64,000 nt of DNA from Beijerinckia sp. 28-YEA-48. GTDB taxonomy: Bacteria > Pseudomonadota > Alphaproteobacteria > Rhizobiales > Beijerinckiaceae. The number at the start of each line of letters is the position of its first letter. Position 1 is the stretch's first letter. A model generated the notes under the pieces. It searched no databases. It was not told where the DNA came from and was given only the letters and a program-made list of their open reading frames with translations. Below are positions 24,983-34,389 of this stretch, piece after piece. The position numbers and the translations under genes were made by a program. Location of the stretch: the NCBI RefSeq assembly GCF_900104955.1, contig NZ_FNSI01000001.1:3072001-3136000 (forward strand). Direction: 5' to 3'.

Positions 24983-27900
24983 TCAGTGGGCCTCTGAAGG
25001 AGCCGAGCTGGGCGCAGCGGAAGGGGCGTCGGTGCGCGGCTTCGTCTTGAAGACCCGGCGCACGAACAGGAAGAACAGCGGCACGAAGAAGATGCCGAGC
25101 ACGGTTGCCGAGATCATGCCGCCCATGACGCCGATGCCGATAGCGTTCTGGGCGCCGGAGCCGGCGCCATTGCTGATCGCCAATGGCAGAACGCCGAGGA
25201 TGAAGGCGAGCGACGTCATCAGGATCGGCCGCAGACGCTGGCGGGCGGCGATCAAGGTCGCCTCCATCAGCTCGATACCCTGTTCCTCAAGCTCCTTGGC
25301 GAATTCGACGATCAGGATCGCATTCTTGGCGGCCAAACCGATCGTGGTGAGAAGGCCAACCTGGAAATAGACGTCGTTGGAAAGCCCGGCCCAAGTCGCC
25401 GCTGCGATTGCACCGATGATGCCAAGCGGCACCACCAGCATGACCGAGAACGGAATCGACCAGCTCTCGTACAAGGCGGCCAGGCACAGGAAAATCACGA
25501 GCATGGAGAGCCCGTAGAGAGCGAGCGTTTGCGAACCGGACTGGCGTTCCTGGTAGGACAGTCCGCTCCACTCGAAGCCGATGCCTGGCGGTAGTTTGGC
25601 GGCGATCTCTTCCACCGCCTTCATCGCCTCGCCGGTGGACAGGCCGGGCCGAGGCTGACCAAGGATCTGCATGGACGGCAGGCCGTTATAGCGTTCAAGG
25701 CGCGGCGAGCCGTAAGTCCAGTGCGCTTGGGAGAAGGACGAGAACGGCACCATCTCACCGTTGGCATTGCGGACATGCCAGCGATAGAGATCCTCCGGCT
25801 GCATACGGGTCTCGGCCTCGGCCTGCATATAGACCTTCTTGACGCGACCGCGATCGATGAAGTCGTCGACATAGGACGAGCCCCAGGCCGTCGACAGCGT
25901 GCTGTTGATATCAGCAAGCGTCAGGCCGAGCGCACCAGCGCGACCACGATCGACGTCGATCTGATATTGCGGCGCGTCTTCCTGGCCGTTGGGACGCACG
26001 GCGATGAGACGCGGATCCTGCGCGGCCATGCCCAGAAATTGGTTACGCGCGGCCATCAGCTTATCGTGCCCGAGACCGCCGCGATCCTGCAATTGCAGAT
26101 CGAAGCCGGTGGCGTTGCCAAGTTCGACAACGGCCGGAGGCGCGAAGGCGAAGACCATGGCGTCGCGGATGCGCGCGAAGGCACCCATGGCCCGACCGGC
26201 CACCGCTTTGACCTTCAGCGCCTCGCTCTTGCGCGCATTCCAATCCTTCAGCTTTACGAAAGCGAGGCCCATGTTCTGGCCCGAGCCGGCGAAACTGAAG
26301 CCCGAGATGGTCAATATGGAATCGACCGCATCCTTCTCGTCCTTGAGATAGTGATCCTCGACCTGCTTCAGAATGTTGAGTGTGCGCTCCTGGGTGGCGC
26401 CTGTCGGGGCCACGACCTGGGTGAACAACACGCCTTGATCTTCGTCGGGCAAGAAGCCGCCGGGCAGGCGCAAGAATAGAATCGCCATGCCGCCAACGAA
26501 CAACAGATAGATGAAGGCGAAACGCAATCCGCGCTTGAGGATTCCTTGAACAGAGGATTCATAGCCATGGCTGGCGCGATCGAAATTGCGGTTGAACCAG
26601 CCAAAAAAGCCACGGCGCGACGCATGCGTGCCTGGCTTCAGCAAGGTGGCGCAAAGCGCCGGCGTCAGAACCACTGCCACCAACACCGACAAGACCATGG
26701 CCGAGACGATGGTGATCGAGAATTGCCGGTAGATGATGCCGGTCGAGCCGCCGAAGAAGGCCATCGGCACGAACACCGCCGACAGAACCAGCGCGATGCC
26801 GATCAATGCGCCGGTGATCTGGTCCATCGACTTGCGCGTCGCTTCGACGGGCCCAAGCTTCTCCTCGCTCATCACGCGTTCGACGTTTTCGACAACAACG
26901 ATGGCATCGTCCACCAGAAGGCCGATCGCCAGCACCATGGCGAACATCGTCAGGGTGTTGATGGAATAGCCAAAGACCGCGAGCACGCCGAACGTGCCGA
27001 GCAGAACCACGGGAACCGCGATGGTCGGGATCAACGTGGCGCGGAAATTCTGCAGGAAGACATACATCACCACGAAGACGAGGACGATGGCCTCGAGCAG
27101 CGTCTTGATCACCTCCTCGATGGAGATGCGGACGAAGGGCGTGGTGTCGTAGGGATAGACGGTCTTCAGACCGTGCGGATAAAATTGCTCGAGCTCGCTG
27201 ATGCGAGCGCGCACGGCGTCGGCGGTGTTCAACGCATTGACGCCGGTCGCCAGTTTGACGGCGAAGGCCGCCGACGGCTGTCCGTTGTAACGCGAAATGG
27301 CGGTGTAGCTTTCACCGCCGAGTTCGACACGTGCGACATCGCGCAGATGCACCATCGAGCCATCGCCGTTGGTGCGCAGGATGACGTTCTCGAATTCCGC
27401 CGGTGTCTTCAGGCGGCTTTGCGCCAGCACTGTGGCATTGAGCTGCTGGCCTTCGACGGCGGGCGTGCCGCCGAGTTGGCCGGCGGAGATCTGCGCATTC
27501 TGCGCCGTGATGGCGGCTGCGACATCGGTTGGCGTCATCGCATAATTGTTGAGTTTGCTCGGATCGAGCCAGATGCGCATGGCGTATTGGGCGCCAAAGA
27601 GCTGGGTGTCACCGACACCCACGACACGGCTCAGCGGATCCTGGATGTTGGTGGCCACGTAATCGGCAATGTCATAGCCATCCATGCTGCCGTCCTGCGA
27701 CACGAAGCCGAGGACCATCAGGAAGTTCGCGGACGATTTCGCGACGCGAATGCCTTGCTGTTGCACGACCTGCGGCAACAGCGGCGTCGCCAGTTGCAGC
27801 TTGTTCTGCACCTGCACCTGGGCGATGTCGGGATTGGTGCCGTTGGCGAAAGTCAGCGTGAGCGTCAGACTGCCTGTGGAGTCGCTTGTCGAGGACATGT

Positions 27901-28129
27901 AGAGCAGGTTGTCGATGCCTTGCATCTTCTGCTCGATGACCTGCGTCACCGTATCCTGCAACGTCTGCGCCGAAGCGCCAGGATAGACCGCGCTGATGGC
28001 GACAGCCGGCGGCGCGATATTGGGATATTGCGCGACCGGCAAGGAGCGGATGGCGAGCGCACCACCGACCATGATGATGATCGCGATGACCCACGCAAAG
28101 ATGGGGCGGTCGATGAAAAAACGAGCCAT
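24983..28129 (-). CDS. RND multidrug efflux permease, HAE1 (AcrB/MexB) type
   Basis: 1048 residues, the standard AcrB length. It begins [20 protein letters not shown], with [19 protein letters not shown], helix 4 [20 protein letters not shown] containing the two proton-relay aspartates, and the HAE1 signature [18 protein letters not shown]. It is the proton-driven trimeric inner-membrane pump for hydrophobic and amphiphilic drugs. The gene lies 24 bp after the adaptor and abuts the channel gene. The clear AcrB-like helix 4 (two adjacent Asp) separates it from the metal-type permease at 19635. Confidence 0.96.
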   Translation of the reverse strand: MARFFIDRPIFAWVIAIIIMVGGALAIRSLPVAQYPNIAPPAVAISAVYPGASAQTLQDTVTQVIEQKMQGIDNLLYMSSTSDSTGSLTLTLTFANGTNPDIAQVQVQNKLQLATPLLPQVVQQQGIRVAKSSANFLMVLGFVSQDGSMDGYDIADYVATNIQDPLSRVVGVGDTQLFGAQYAMRIWLDPSKLNNYAMTPTDVAAAITAQNAQISAGQLGGTPAVEGQQLNATVLAQSRLKTPAEFENVILRTNGDGSMVHLRDVARVELGGESYTAISRYNGQPSAAFAVKLATGVNALNTADAVRARISELEQFYPHGLKTVYPYDTTPFVRISIEEVIKTLLEAIVLVFVVMYVFLQNFRATLIPTIAVPVVLLGTFGVLAVFGYSINTLTMFAMVLAIGLLVDDAIVVVENVERVMSEEKLGPVEATRKSMDQITGALIGIALVLSAVFVPMAFFGGSTGIIYRQFSITIVSAMVLSVLVAVVLTPALCATLLKPGTHASRRGFFGWFNRNFDRASHGYESSVQGILKRGLRFAFIYLLFVGGMAILFLRLPGGFLPDEDQGVLFTQVVAPTGATQERTLNILKQVEDHYLKDEKDAVDSILTISGFSFAGSGQNMGLAFVKLKDWNARKSEALKVKAVAGRAMGAFARIRDAMVFAFAPPAVVELGNATGFDLQLQDRGGLGHDKLMAARNQFLGMAAQDPRLIAVRPNGQEDAPQYQIDVDRGRAGALGLTLADINSTLSTAWGSSYVDDFIDRGRVKKVYMQAEAETRMQPEDLYRWHVRNANGEMVPFSSFSQAHWTYGSPRLERYNGLPSMQILGQPRPGLSTGEAMKAVEEIAAKLPPGIGFEWSGLSYQERQSGSQTLALYGLSMLVIFLCLAALYESWSIPFSVMLVVPLGIIGAIAAATWAGLSNDVYFQVGLLTTIGLAAKNAILIVEFAKELEEQGIELMEATLIAARQRLRPILMTSLAFILGVLPLAISNGAGSGAQNAIGIGVMGGMISATVLGIFFVPLFFLFVRRVFKTKPRTDAPSAAPSSAPSEAH

Positions 28130-28153
28130 GATTGATCTCGAAAAGGAGTGTGA

Positions 28154-29353
28154 TTAGCGGGCGACGACGGCGGGGTCGGACGATGTGGCCGCCTGCTTGC
28201 CCGCCCCTTCGAGCGCGACCGTCTGGACGGTGGCGCCGGGGCGAATCCTCTGAATGCCGTCCAGGATTAGCCGATCGCCAGCCTCAAGCCCCTTCGAGAT
28301 CCACCAATTGTTACCGATGGCGCGATGAATACCGACCGCGCGCGCTTCGACTTTGTTGTCGCTGTTGACGATAAGGGCCGTGGCATTGCCCTGCTGATCG
28401 CGGGTCACACCTTGCTGCGGCACGAGGATGCCTTGTTCGTCGATGCCTTCCTCGACCACCGCACGCACATACATGCCGGGCAACAGTTGTTCGTTGGGGT
28501 TGGGAAACACAGCCCGCAGCGTCACGGCGCCGGTGGTGGTCGAGACCGTCACGTCGGAGAATTCAAGGTGCCCTTCCAGCGGATAGACGCTGCCGTCCGG
28601 CAATAGCAGCTTGACCTTGCTACCGGCGGCACCTGAATTCTTCAACGTTCCATCGGCGAACTGGCGCTTCAGCCGCAGCAACTGCGTGCTCGATTGGGTG
28701 ACATCGACATAGATCGGATCAAGCTGCTGCACGATGGCAAGGCTTGTGGATTGGCTCGCCGTGACCAGCGCGCCAGCGGTGACGGACGATTTGCCGACAC
28801 GGCCGCTGATCGGCGAGGTCAGCTTGGTATAGGTCAGATTGATTTGGGCGCTGTCCAAGGCGGCCTTGGCCGAGGCCACGTCGGCGACATTCTGCTTCAA
28901 GGTCGCGGCAGCGTCGTCGGCATCCTGCTGGCTGACGGCCTTCTGCTTGGCGAGATCGCCGTAACGCTTGGCCTTCAGTTGCGAACTGACGACATTCGCT
29001 TCCGCCTTCTCAAGCGCGGCCTTGGCACTGTCATAGGAGGCTTGATAGCTCGCTGGATCGATCTGGTAGAGCAAATCGCCGGCCTTGACCTCGGACCCCT
29101 CCTTGAACACGCGGCTCTGAATAAGACCGCCGACCTGCGGGCGCACCTCGGCGATCAGAAAAGCGGTGGTGCGGCCCGGCAATTCGTTGGAGACGGCGAT
29201 CCGCTCCCGCTTGATCGTGACGACGCCGACTTGCGGCGCGGCGCCCTGCGGTCCGGTCCCAGCAGCGTTTTTATCATTACAGCCTGCAAGCGCCGTCGCC
29301 GCAGTCAAGATCAAGCCGACGCCGGCATTTCGGACAAATCGCTGAGAACGCAT
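28154..29353 (-). CDS. RND efflux periplasmic adaptor lipoprotein (AcrA/MexA type)
   Basis: 399 residues. Signal peptide and lipobox (TALAGC-NDKNAAG). The HlyD/AcrA fold is evident: PGRTTAFLIAEVRPQVGG, GSEVKAGDLLYQIDPASYQ, a helical hairpin (about residues 100-175), then SPISGRVGKSSVTAGALV and the barrel/membrane-proximal region with LLPGMYVRAVVEEG. It docks the AcrB-like pump to the channel. First gene of the four-gene operon; its promoter region carries a 15-bp-arm palindrome (29401-29434), the likely TetR site. Confidence 0.94.
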   Translation of the reverse strand: MRSQRFVRNAGVGLILTAATALAGCNDKNAAGTGPQGAAPQVGVVTIKRERIAVSNELPGRTTAFLIAEVRPQVGGLIQSRVFKEGSEVKAGDLLYQIDPASYQASYDSAKAALEKAEANVVSSQLKAKRYGDLAKQKAVSQQDADDAAATLKQNVADVASAKAALDSAQINLTYTKLTSPISGRVGKSSVTAGALVTASQSTSLAIVQQLDPIYVDVTQSSTQLLRLKRQFADGTLKNSGAAGSKVKLLLPDGSVYPLEGHLEFSDVTVSTTTGAVTLRAVFPNPNEQLLPGMYVRAVVEEGIDEQGILVPQQGVTRDQQGNATALIVNSDNKVEARAVGIHRAIGNNWWISKGLEAGDRLILDGIQRIRPGATVQTVALEGAGKQAATSSDPAVVAR

Positions 29354-29400
29354 TCGGGGAAACCTGTGGTTGCGAGAGCGGTGACGACCGCGCAGATGAG

Positions 29401-29436
29401 GACAATTATAAAACTATTAAGTTTTGTAATTGTCAA
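29401..29436 (-). promoter_or_regulatory. Promoter and palindromic operator of the acrAB-omf-tetR operon
   Basis: GACAATTATAAAACT (29401-29415), spacer ATTA, AGTTTTGTAATTGTC (29420-29434): arms of 15 bp with one mismatch. On the minus strand the palindrome overlaps TTGACA (29436-29431) and TATAAT (29410-29405); by my count the spacing is 20 bp, longer than the ideal 17. A TetR dimer pair bound here would block polymerase. The block is strongly AT-rich against its surroundings. Confidence 0.7.
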
Positions 29437-29604
29437 GAATTTCTGCTGCGCCGCACAAGAGCGCAGGCTTTTCAGCCAGATGGTCGGGTGAAGACCTCGT
29501 TATGGTAGAGGTAAAGCTGCCGACATTTCGGCGGTGCCCCTGAAACAGCCCGGTGGTTGCACCGGACGCTGAGCTTGCCTTAAGGAAACGGGACAGTTGC
29601 TGCC

Positions 29605-30480
29605 GTGCACAAGCGCGGCCGATCAGGAGCCCCGTTGGCCGATTTTTCCCAAGCCCATTCCCTGCTTGCCCATCCCCTGCTTGCCGCCATGAGCGACATC
29701 GCGCGCGACGCGGGGGCGATCGCCATGCGCTATTTCACCACCGGGGCCGAGACCTCGGCGCGCGTCGATTACAAAAACGGTGGCTCCCCGGTGAGTGAGG
29801 CCGATATCGCCGTCGACACGCTGCTGCGCGAGCGGCTGCGCCCGCTGGCGCCGGAAGCCGCCTGGCTGTCGGAGGAAACGGCTGATAATCCGGATCGGCT
29901 CAGCAGCGCCAAACTCTTCATCGTCGACCCGATCGACGGCACACGGGCTTTCATCAAGGGGGACGAACGCTGGTCGATCTCCATCGCGCTGGTGGAAAAT
30001 CAACGGCCGATCCTGGCGATCTTGCACTTGCCGGCTATTGGCGACACCTTCGCTGCCGCCAAGGGCGGCGGCGCCTTCCTGCATCGCGCCGGCACCATCA
30101 CTCAGCTGACGACCTCCGGCCGCGAGATTCTAGCCGGCAGCACCGTCGGCGGCCCGCTCGGCTTTCTCGACGCCCTGACTAAGAACCATCTCGACCTGGT
30201 GCGTGAGCCGCGCGTGCCCTCGCTCGCCTATCGCATGGCGCGGGTGGCGAGCGGCGATGTCGACGCCAGCATGGCCTCGGCCGACTCGTGGGATTGGGAC
30301 GTCGCGGCGGCCGATCTCATCGTCAACGAGGCCGGCGGGCTTTTTACCGGGCTCGACGGGCAACAGCCGCTTTACAATCGCGAGCGGCCCCGGCATGGCA
30401 TTCTGGCCGCCGGGCCGCCGGTGTTGCAGCGCCAACTTCTCGAAGCCATGCGTATCGCCCTACCACAAAAACCAAGCTAA
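29605..30480 (+). CDS. cysQ: 3'(2'),5'-bisphosphate nucleotidase, inositol monophosphatase fold
   Basis: 291 residues from a GTG at 29605; an ATG at 29689 is too far in, since it removes the first helix. Metal-binding motifs of the Li+-sensitive phosphatase superfamily are intact: the EE pair in WLSEETADN, DPIDGTRAF, and WDVAAADLIVNEAGG near the C-terminus. CysQ hydrolyses 3'-phosphoadenosine 5'-phosphate left by sulfate activation. Relatives include inositol monophosphatases and histidinol phosphatases, but the SEADIAVD segment and position before the DUF4170-waaA-lpxK block match what I know as cysQ in this order. Confidence 0.82.
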   Translation: MHKRGRSGAPLADFSQAHSLLAHPLLAAMSDIARDAGAIAMRYFTTGAETSARVDYKNGGSPVSEADIAVDTLLRERLRPLAPEAAWLSEETADNPDRLSSAKLFIVDPIDGTRAFIKGDERWSISIALVENQRPILAILHLPAIGDTFAAAKGGGAFLHRAGTITQLTTSGREILAGSTVGGPLGFLDALTKNHLDLVREPRVPSLAYRMARVASGDVDASMASADSWDWDVAAADLIVNEAGGLFTGLDGQQPLYNRERPRHGILAAGPPVLQRQLLEAMRIALPQKPS

Positions 30481-30585
30481 CCGGTCATATCGCCGCCGTC
30501 CGGGCAGCATAGTTTTTGCACGTCAAACATTCGCCGACAAACAACCGCCGATTTGCTATCCACCTTCCAATCAGAGATGGACCCC

Positions 30586-30828
30586 ATGACCGACAAAGCT
30601 TCCAGCGCCCGCGAATCCCAGCAATTGCTGCATCTCGTCTTCGGCGGCGAACTCGAAAGCCTTAACAGCACCAATTTCCGCGACCCGGACGCGCTCGATA
30701 TCGTCGGTATCTTCCCGAACTATGCCAGCGCCGAGAAGGCTTGGCGCGCCAAGGCGCAACAGACTGTCGATAACGCGCATATGCGCTATTTCATTGTGCA
30801 TATGCACCGCTTCCTCGATCCGTCTTGA
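30586..30828 (+). CDS. DUF4170 domain-containing small protein
   Basis: 80 residues from the ATG at 30586. It matches DUF4170: QQLLHLVFGGEL, then FRDPDALDIVGIFPNYASAEKAWRAKAQQTVDNAHMRYFIVHMHR. There is no signal or membrane segment. The function is not known to me, but in Hyphomicrobiales it typically lies between cysQ and the Kdo/lipid A genes, as here. It is 105 bp after cysQ and 28 bp before the acyltransferase, so it is likely co-transcribed with the latter. Confidence 0.85.
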   Translation: MTDKASSARESQQLLHLVFGGELESLNSTNFRDPDALDIVGIFPNYASAEKAWRAKAQQTVDNAHMRYFIVHMHRFLDPS

Positions 30829-30856
30829 TCGCGAAGCGCCCCAGAACGGGCTGATT

Positions 30857-31624
30857 ATGTCGCTGATCAAAAAACTTGGCCGCTCAGGCCCGGTGCAGAG
30901 CGCCGCCGCATGGCTGGCGGCGCATTATCTGCGGTTGGTGCACGCGACGACACGCTATCAGATTGATCCACCCGATCTCGCCCAGCGCGCGCTTGCCGAT
31001 CAGCCGGTGATCGGCACGATCTGGCATGGCCAGCATATGATGGCGCATTTCGCCTGGCCGCCGGGCTTGCGCGTGGCCGCTCTCATCTCGCGCAATGCCG
31101 ATGCGGAGATCAACGCCAAGCTGCTTGAGAATCTCGGCGTCATTCCCATTCGCGGATCGGGCGGCAAGGGGGCTGAGAAAGTGCGCAAGCGCGGTGGGGC
31201 TCTGGCCCTGCGCGAAATGCTGCGCCTGCTCGGCGACAATGTTTCGCTGGTGCTGACCGCCGACGTGCCGAAGGTGTCGCGCATCACCGGCAAGGGCGTC
31301 GTGACATTAGCCCGCCTCTCCGGCCGACCGATTTATCCGTTCGCCGTCGTCAATCGACGGAAGATCGATTTCTCCTCCTGGGATCGGGCGAGCCTCGGCC
31401 TGCCCTTCACTCGTGGCGCCATCGTCGTCGCGCCGCCGATCCGCGTCGCGCCCAATGCCTCCGAGGCGGAGATGGAGAGCATCCGCCAGCATGTGGAGGC
31501 GGAACTCGACCGCGTCCATAAACAGGCCTATGCCATGGTCGGCGGCCGCGATCCCGGCGCCAAGCCCAACAAGCCCGCCCCTCGCGTCACGTCTTCGCCG
31601 CAACCGACAGGCAGAGAAGCCTGA
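30857..31624 (+). CDS. DUF374 lysophospholipid acyltransferase family protein
   Basis: 255 residues. The LPLAT-like fold is indicated by the HGQHMM segment (about residues 56-61), RGSGGKGAEKVRKRGGALAL and the substrate-loop LTADVPKVSRITGKGVV, typical of DUF374. The family is placed with acyltransferases of lipid A/phospholipid metabolism; here the usual second catalytic residue pattern HX4D is not obvious, so the activity is uncertain. The C-terminal 30 residues are Pro-rich and disordered. Its TGA overlaps the ATG of waaA (31622-31626), showing tight coupling to Kdo transfer and suggesting a lipid A-related substrate. Confidence 0.84.
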   Translation: MSLIKKLGRSGPVQSAAAWLAAHYLRLVHATTRYQIDPPDLAQRALADQPVIGTIWHGQHMMAHFAWPPGLRVAALISRNADAEINAKLLENLGVIPIRGSGGKGAEKVRKRGGALALREMLRLLGDNVSLVLTADVPKVSRITGKGVVTLARLSGRPIYPFAVVNRRKIDFSSWDRASLGLPFTRGAIVVAPPIRVAPNASEAEMESIRQHVEAELDRVHKQAYAMVGGRDPGAKPNKPAPRVTSSPQPTGREA

Positions 31625-32916
31625 TGAGTTTTGCGTCCCTCTCCCTACTCGGCCTTTATCGCAGCGCGACAACGGCCCTCCTGCCCCTGGCTCCTGCCCT
31701 ACTCGCCTGGCGTCAACGCCAAGGCAAGGAGGAGGCCGCGCGTATTGGCGAACGCAGCGGCGTGGCGCGCACGGCACGCCCGCCGGGGCGCCTCGCCTGG
31801 CTGCATGGCGCCAGTGTCGGCGAAGCGATTGCCCTGTTGCCGCTGGTCGCCAAACTGCGCCAACAAGGCCTACAGGTGCTGGTGACGACCGGCACGGTCA
31901 CGTCGGCGCGCATTCTCGACGAGCGACTGCCGGCTGGCGCGATCCATCAATATATTCCACTCGACGTTTGCCGCTTCGTGCGCCGCTTTCTCGATCACTG
32001 GCGGCCCGATCTCGTGCTGTTCGCGGAATCAGAACTTTGGCCCAATGCGCTGGGCGAAGCGCATGCGCGGCGCATTCCGGTCATTCTCGTCAATGCGCGC
32101 CTGTCGCAACGCTCCTTCGATCGCTGGAAGAAACTGCCTCATACGGCGCGGCAGCTCCTGTCACACATCGATCTCTGCCTGGCGCAATCGGACGCCGACG
32201 CCGCGCGGTTTTCCGACCTTGGCGCGCCGCGCGTGCTCGTCGGCGGCAATCTCAAATATGATGTCGCCGCTTTGCCCGCCGATCCGGCGGAAGTGGCGCG
32301 CATGCAGGCGATGATCGGCTCGCGGCCTTTGTGGCTGGCCGCCTCGACCCATGAAGGCGAAGAGAAGATCGCGCTTGCCGTCCATCGCCAGCTCGGCCAG
32401 CGCATTCCCGATCTCGTTACCATCATCGCGCCACGCCATGCGGAGCGCGGCGCGCAGATCGCCAATCTGGCGGCGCAGGACGGCCTGCAGCCTTATCAGC
32501 GCTCGCAAGGCGACGCCATTCCGCCTGGCGCGCAAGTCTATATCGCCGACACCATGGGTGAGCTCGGCCTGCTCTACCGGCTCGCCAGCATCGTCTTCGT
32601 CGGTAAGTCACTGGCCGCGACCGGCGGACAAAATCCGATAGAGCCCGCAAAGCTTGGCGCCGCCATCTTGCATGGGCCCCATGTCGGCAATTTCATCGAG
32701 GTCTATGACGAACTCGATCGTTCCGGCGGCGCCCTGGAAGTGGGCGACCGCGATACATTGGCGCGCACCCTGCTGGCGCTGATGGCCGACGGCCAGCGCT
32801 TGCGCATCATGGTACGCCGGGCCGGGGAAACGGTGGCGCAGCTCGGCGGCGCGTCAGACCGAATCATGGGGGCGCTCGAGCCCTATCTTCTGCAATTGCG
32901 GGTCGGTCGGCGCTAA
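31624..32916 (+). CDS. waaA: 3-deoxy-D-manno-octulosonic acid (Kdo) transferase
   Basis: 430 residues. GT30 family: N-terminal membrane anchor (LSLLGLYRSATTALLPLAPALL), then LAWLHGASVGEAIALLPLV with the catalytic Glu, RFLDHWRPDLVLFAESELWPN, GNLKYD, and the C-terminal donor-site segment VGKSLAATGGQNPIEPAKLGA. It transfers Kdo from CMP-Kdo to lipid IVA in the inner membrane. Coupled to the upstream acyltransferase and followed 167 bp later by lpxK; the gap carries a palindromic repeat copy. Confidence 0.95.
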   Translation: MSFASLSLLGLYRSATTALLPLAPALLAWRQRQGKEEAARIGERSGVARTARPPGRLAWLHGASVGEAIALLPLVAKLRQQGLQVLVTTGTVTSARILDERLPAGAIHQYIPLDVCRFVRRFLDHWRPDLVLFAESELWPNALGEAHARRIPVILVNARLSQRSFDRWKKLPHTARQLLSHIDLCLAQSDADAARFSDLGAPRVLVGGNLKYDVAALPADPAEVARMQAMIGSRPLWLAASTHEGEEKIALAVHRQLGQRIPDLVTIIAPRHAERGAQIANLAAQDGLQPYQRSQGDAIPPGAQVYIADTMGELGLLYRLASIVFVGKSLAATGGQNPIEPAKLGAAILHGPHVGNFIEVYDELDRSGGALEVGDRDTLARTLLALMADGQRLRIMVRRAGETVAQLGGASDRIMGALEPYLLQLRVGRR

Positions 32917-32928
32917 GGCATGATCTGA

Positions 32929-32990
32929 AGCAAATCGCGTTTCGATAGAAACGCGATTTGCTCAGCGTCATTTTGATTTTGACGCGTCTT
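32929..32990. repeat. Dispersed intergenic palindrome, copy 2 (opposite orientation)
   Basis: AGCAAATCGCGTTTC (32929-32943), spacer GATA, GAAACGCGATTTGCT (32948-32962): 15-bp perfect arms. It is followed by CAGCGTCATTTTGATTTTGACGCGTC-like sequence ending near 32988, which is the inverted counterpart of the block before copy 1. It sits between waaA and lpxK and could form an intercistronic hairpin. Confidence 0.78.
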
Positions 32991-33083
32991 CAAATTATGA
33001 AACGCTATGGCCATGGCGACTCGGCGGACTGTTCTCGCGCGACGTTTGATGACCGACCTCACCCAGAGTCGGATCGCTGCCTG

Positions 33084-34082
33084 ATGCGTGCCCCGGAATT
33101 CTGGTGGCAGGAGCGCCCCAGTGCGCTGGCCCGCGTGCTTTCCCCCCTCGGCCAAGCCTTCGGCGCCATCACCCGTCGCCGCATGCAGCGATCGGGGACG
33201 CGCCTCAGCATACCCGTGATCTGTATTGGTAATTTCGTCGCCGGCGGCGCCGGCAAAACGCCCACCGCCATTGCCATCGCCCGACGGCTCGATGCGCGTG
33301 GCGAAGCACCCTATTTCCTCTCGCGCGGCTATGGCGCGACGGCCCGGCCGCAGGGCGGCCCGATCCTCGTCGACCCCGCCAAGCACAGCGCCAGCGAAGT
33401 TGGCGACGAACCGCTGCTGCTCGTCCGCCATGCGCCCACCATCGTCGCCGCCGACCGCGTGGCGGCGGCGCGCATGGCGATCAAGGCGGGCGCCAGCGTG
33501 CTGGTTATGGATGATGGCCTGCAAAACCCGGCCTTGCACAAGGATCTGTCGATTGCCGTGGTCGATAGCGCGACGGGCATCGGCAACGGCCTGTGCATCC
33601 CGGCCGGGCCGCTGCGGGCGCCGCTTGCCGACCAGTTGATCGGCGTCGACGCTCTGGTGACGATCGGCGGCGGCCCGCGTGCCAAGGGGCCGACCCTGAT
33701 GGCGCGCGAACGCGCCTTGCCTGTCATCGAGGCTGTGCTCGAACCCGACGCCTCGGGCCGCGCACGGCTGGCGCGGCAGAAGGTCGTGGCCTTCGCTGGC
33801 ATCGGGCGCCCTGAGAAGTTCTTCAAGACCTTGCGGGAGCTGGGCGCTAACGTGGCGCAAGCTCTGCCGTTTCCCGACCATCATCCCTATTCCAGCGCCG
33901 ATATCTCGATGCTGAAATCGGCGGCGCGGCAGGCAGGCGCCATGCTGGTGACGACGGAAAAGGATTATGTGCGGCTACAGCATCTCAAGGATCTGCCGCC
34001 GATCGATACGCTGGCCGTGACGCTCGAACCTCGGCAGACCGAGGCGTTCGACCAGCTCCTCGACGACCTGCTTAGAGCTTAA
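33084..34082 (+). CDS. lpxK: Tetraacyldisaccharide 4'-kinase
   Basis: 332 residues from the ATG at 33084 (MRAPEFWWQ, the usual LpxK start; sequence upstream in frame includes the palindrome and is not coding). The P-loop lies in VGGAGKTP context (GNFVAGGAGKTP, about 49-60), followed by YFLSRGYGA, GDEPLLLVRHAP, MDDGLQN and the C-terminal TTEKDYVRL. It phosphorylates the lipid A precursor at 4'. Its 3' end overlaps the convergent DUF2093 gene by 11 bp. Confidence 0.95.
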   Translation: MRAPEFWWQERPSALARVLSPLGQAFGAITRRRMQRSGTRLSIPVICIGNFVAGGAGKTPTAIAIARRLDARGEAPYFLSRGYGATARPQGGPILVDPAKHSASEVGDEPLLLVRHAPTIVAADRVAAARMAIKAGASVLVMDDGLQNPALHKDLSIAVVDSATGIGNGLCIPAGPLRAPLADQLIGVDALVTIGGGPRAKGPTLMARERALPVIEAVLEPDASGRARLARQKVVAFAGIGRPEKFFKTLRELGANVAQALPFPDHHPYSSADISMLKSAARQAGAMLVTTEKDYVRLQHLKDLPPIDTLAVTLEPRQTEAFDQLLDDLLRA

Positions 34083-34299
34083 CCTTGAGGCCAAGCCGAT
34101 CAAGCTTAGCCTGCGGCGTGGCATAGGCCTCTTGGAGATCGACGTCCCAGTAGCGCAATTCCTCGATCGGAATCGGCTCTTCGGTCACCTTGCAGCGCAC
34201 GAACGTGCCGGGGCGCAGCACGCGGAAATCGCCGTCCAGGTAACGGACTTCGGCTTCGACGCCGGGCTGCGGGAAACGTTCCATTCGGTTCATCGGCAT
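34072..34299 (-). CDS. DUF2093 domain-containing small protein
   Basis: 75 residues (ATG at 34299; M4 at 34290-34293 also possible). It matches DUF2093: EVRYLDGDFRVLRPGTFVRC, VTEEPIPIEELRYWDVDLQEAY. Alphaproteobacterial, function unknown, commonly found beside lpxK as here. A single cysteine follows TFVR. The compact beta-rich size suggests a small cytoplasmic protein. Its C-terminal codons overlap the lpxK end on the other strand. Confidence 0.88.
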   Translation of the reverse strand: MPMNRMERFPQPGVEAEVRYLDGDFRVLRPGTFVRCKVTEEPIPIEELRYWDVDLQEAYATPQAKLDRLGLKVKL

Positions 34300-34389
34300 G
34301 CTTCGCTGCTAGATTGCACCCGACATACATAGTCTCTTGGCCAGGAAACACCAAGCGTGCGCCAAGACCACTTGAGGATCACATCGAGA

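Noticed and set aside
26546-28135. 529-codon plus-strand frame
   Set aside because: Antisense to the AcrB-like permease; His/Arg/Asp-rich translation with no domain features.
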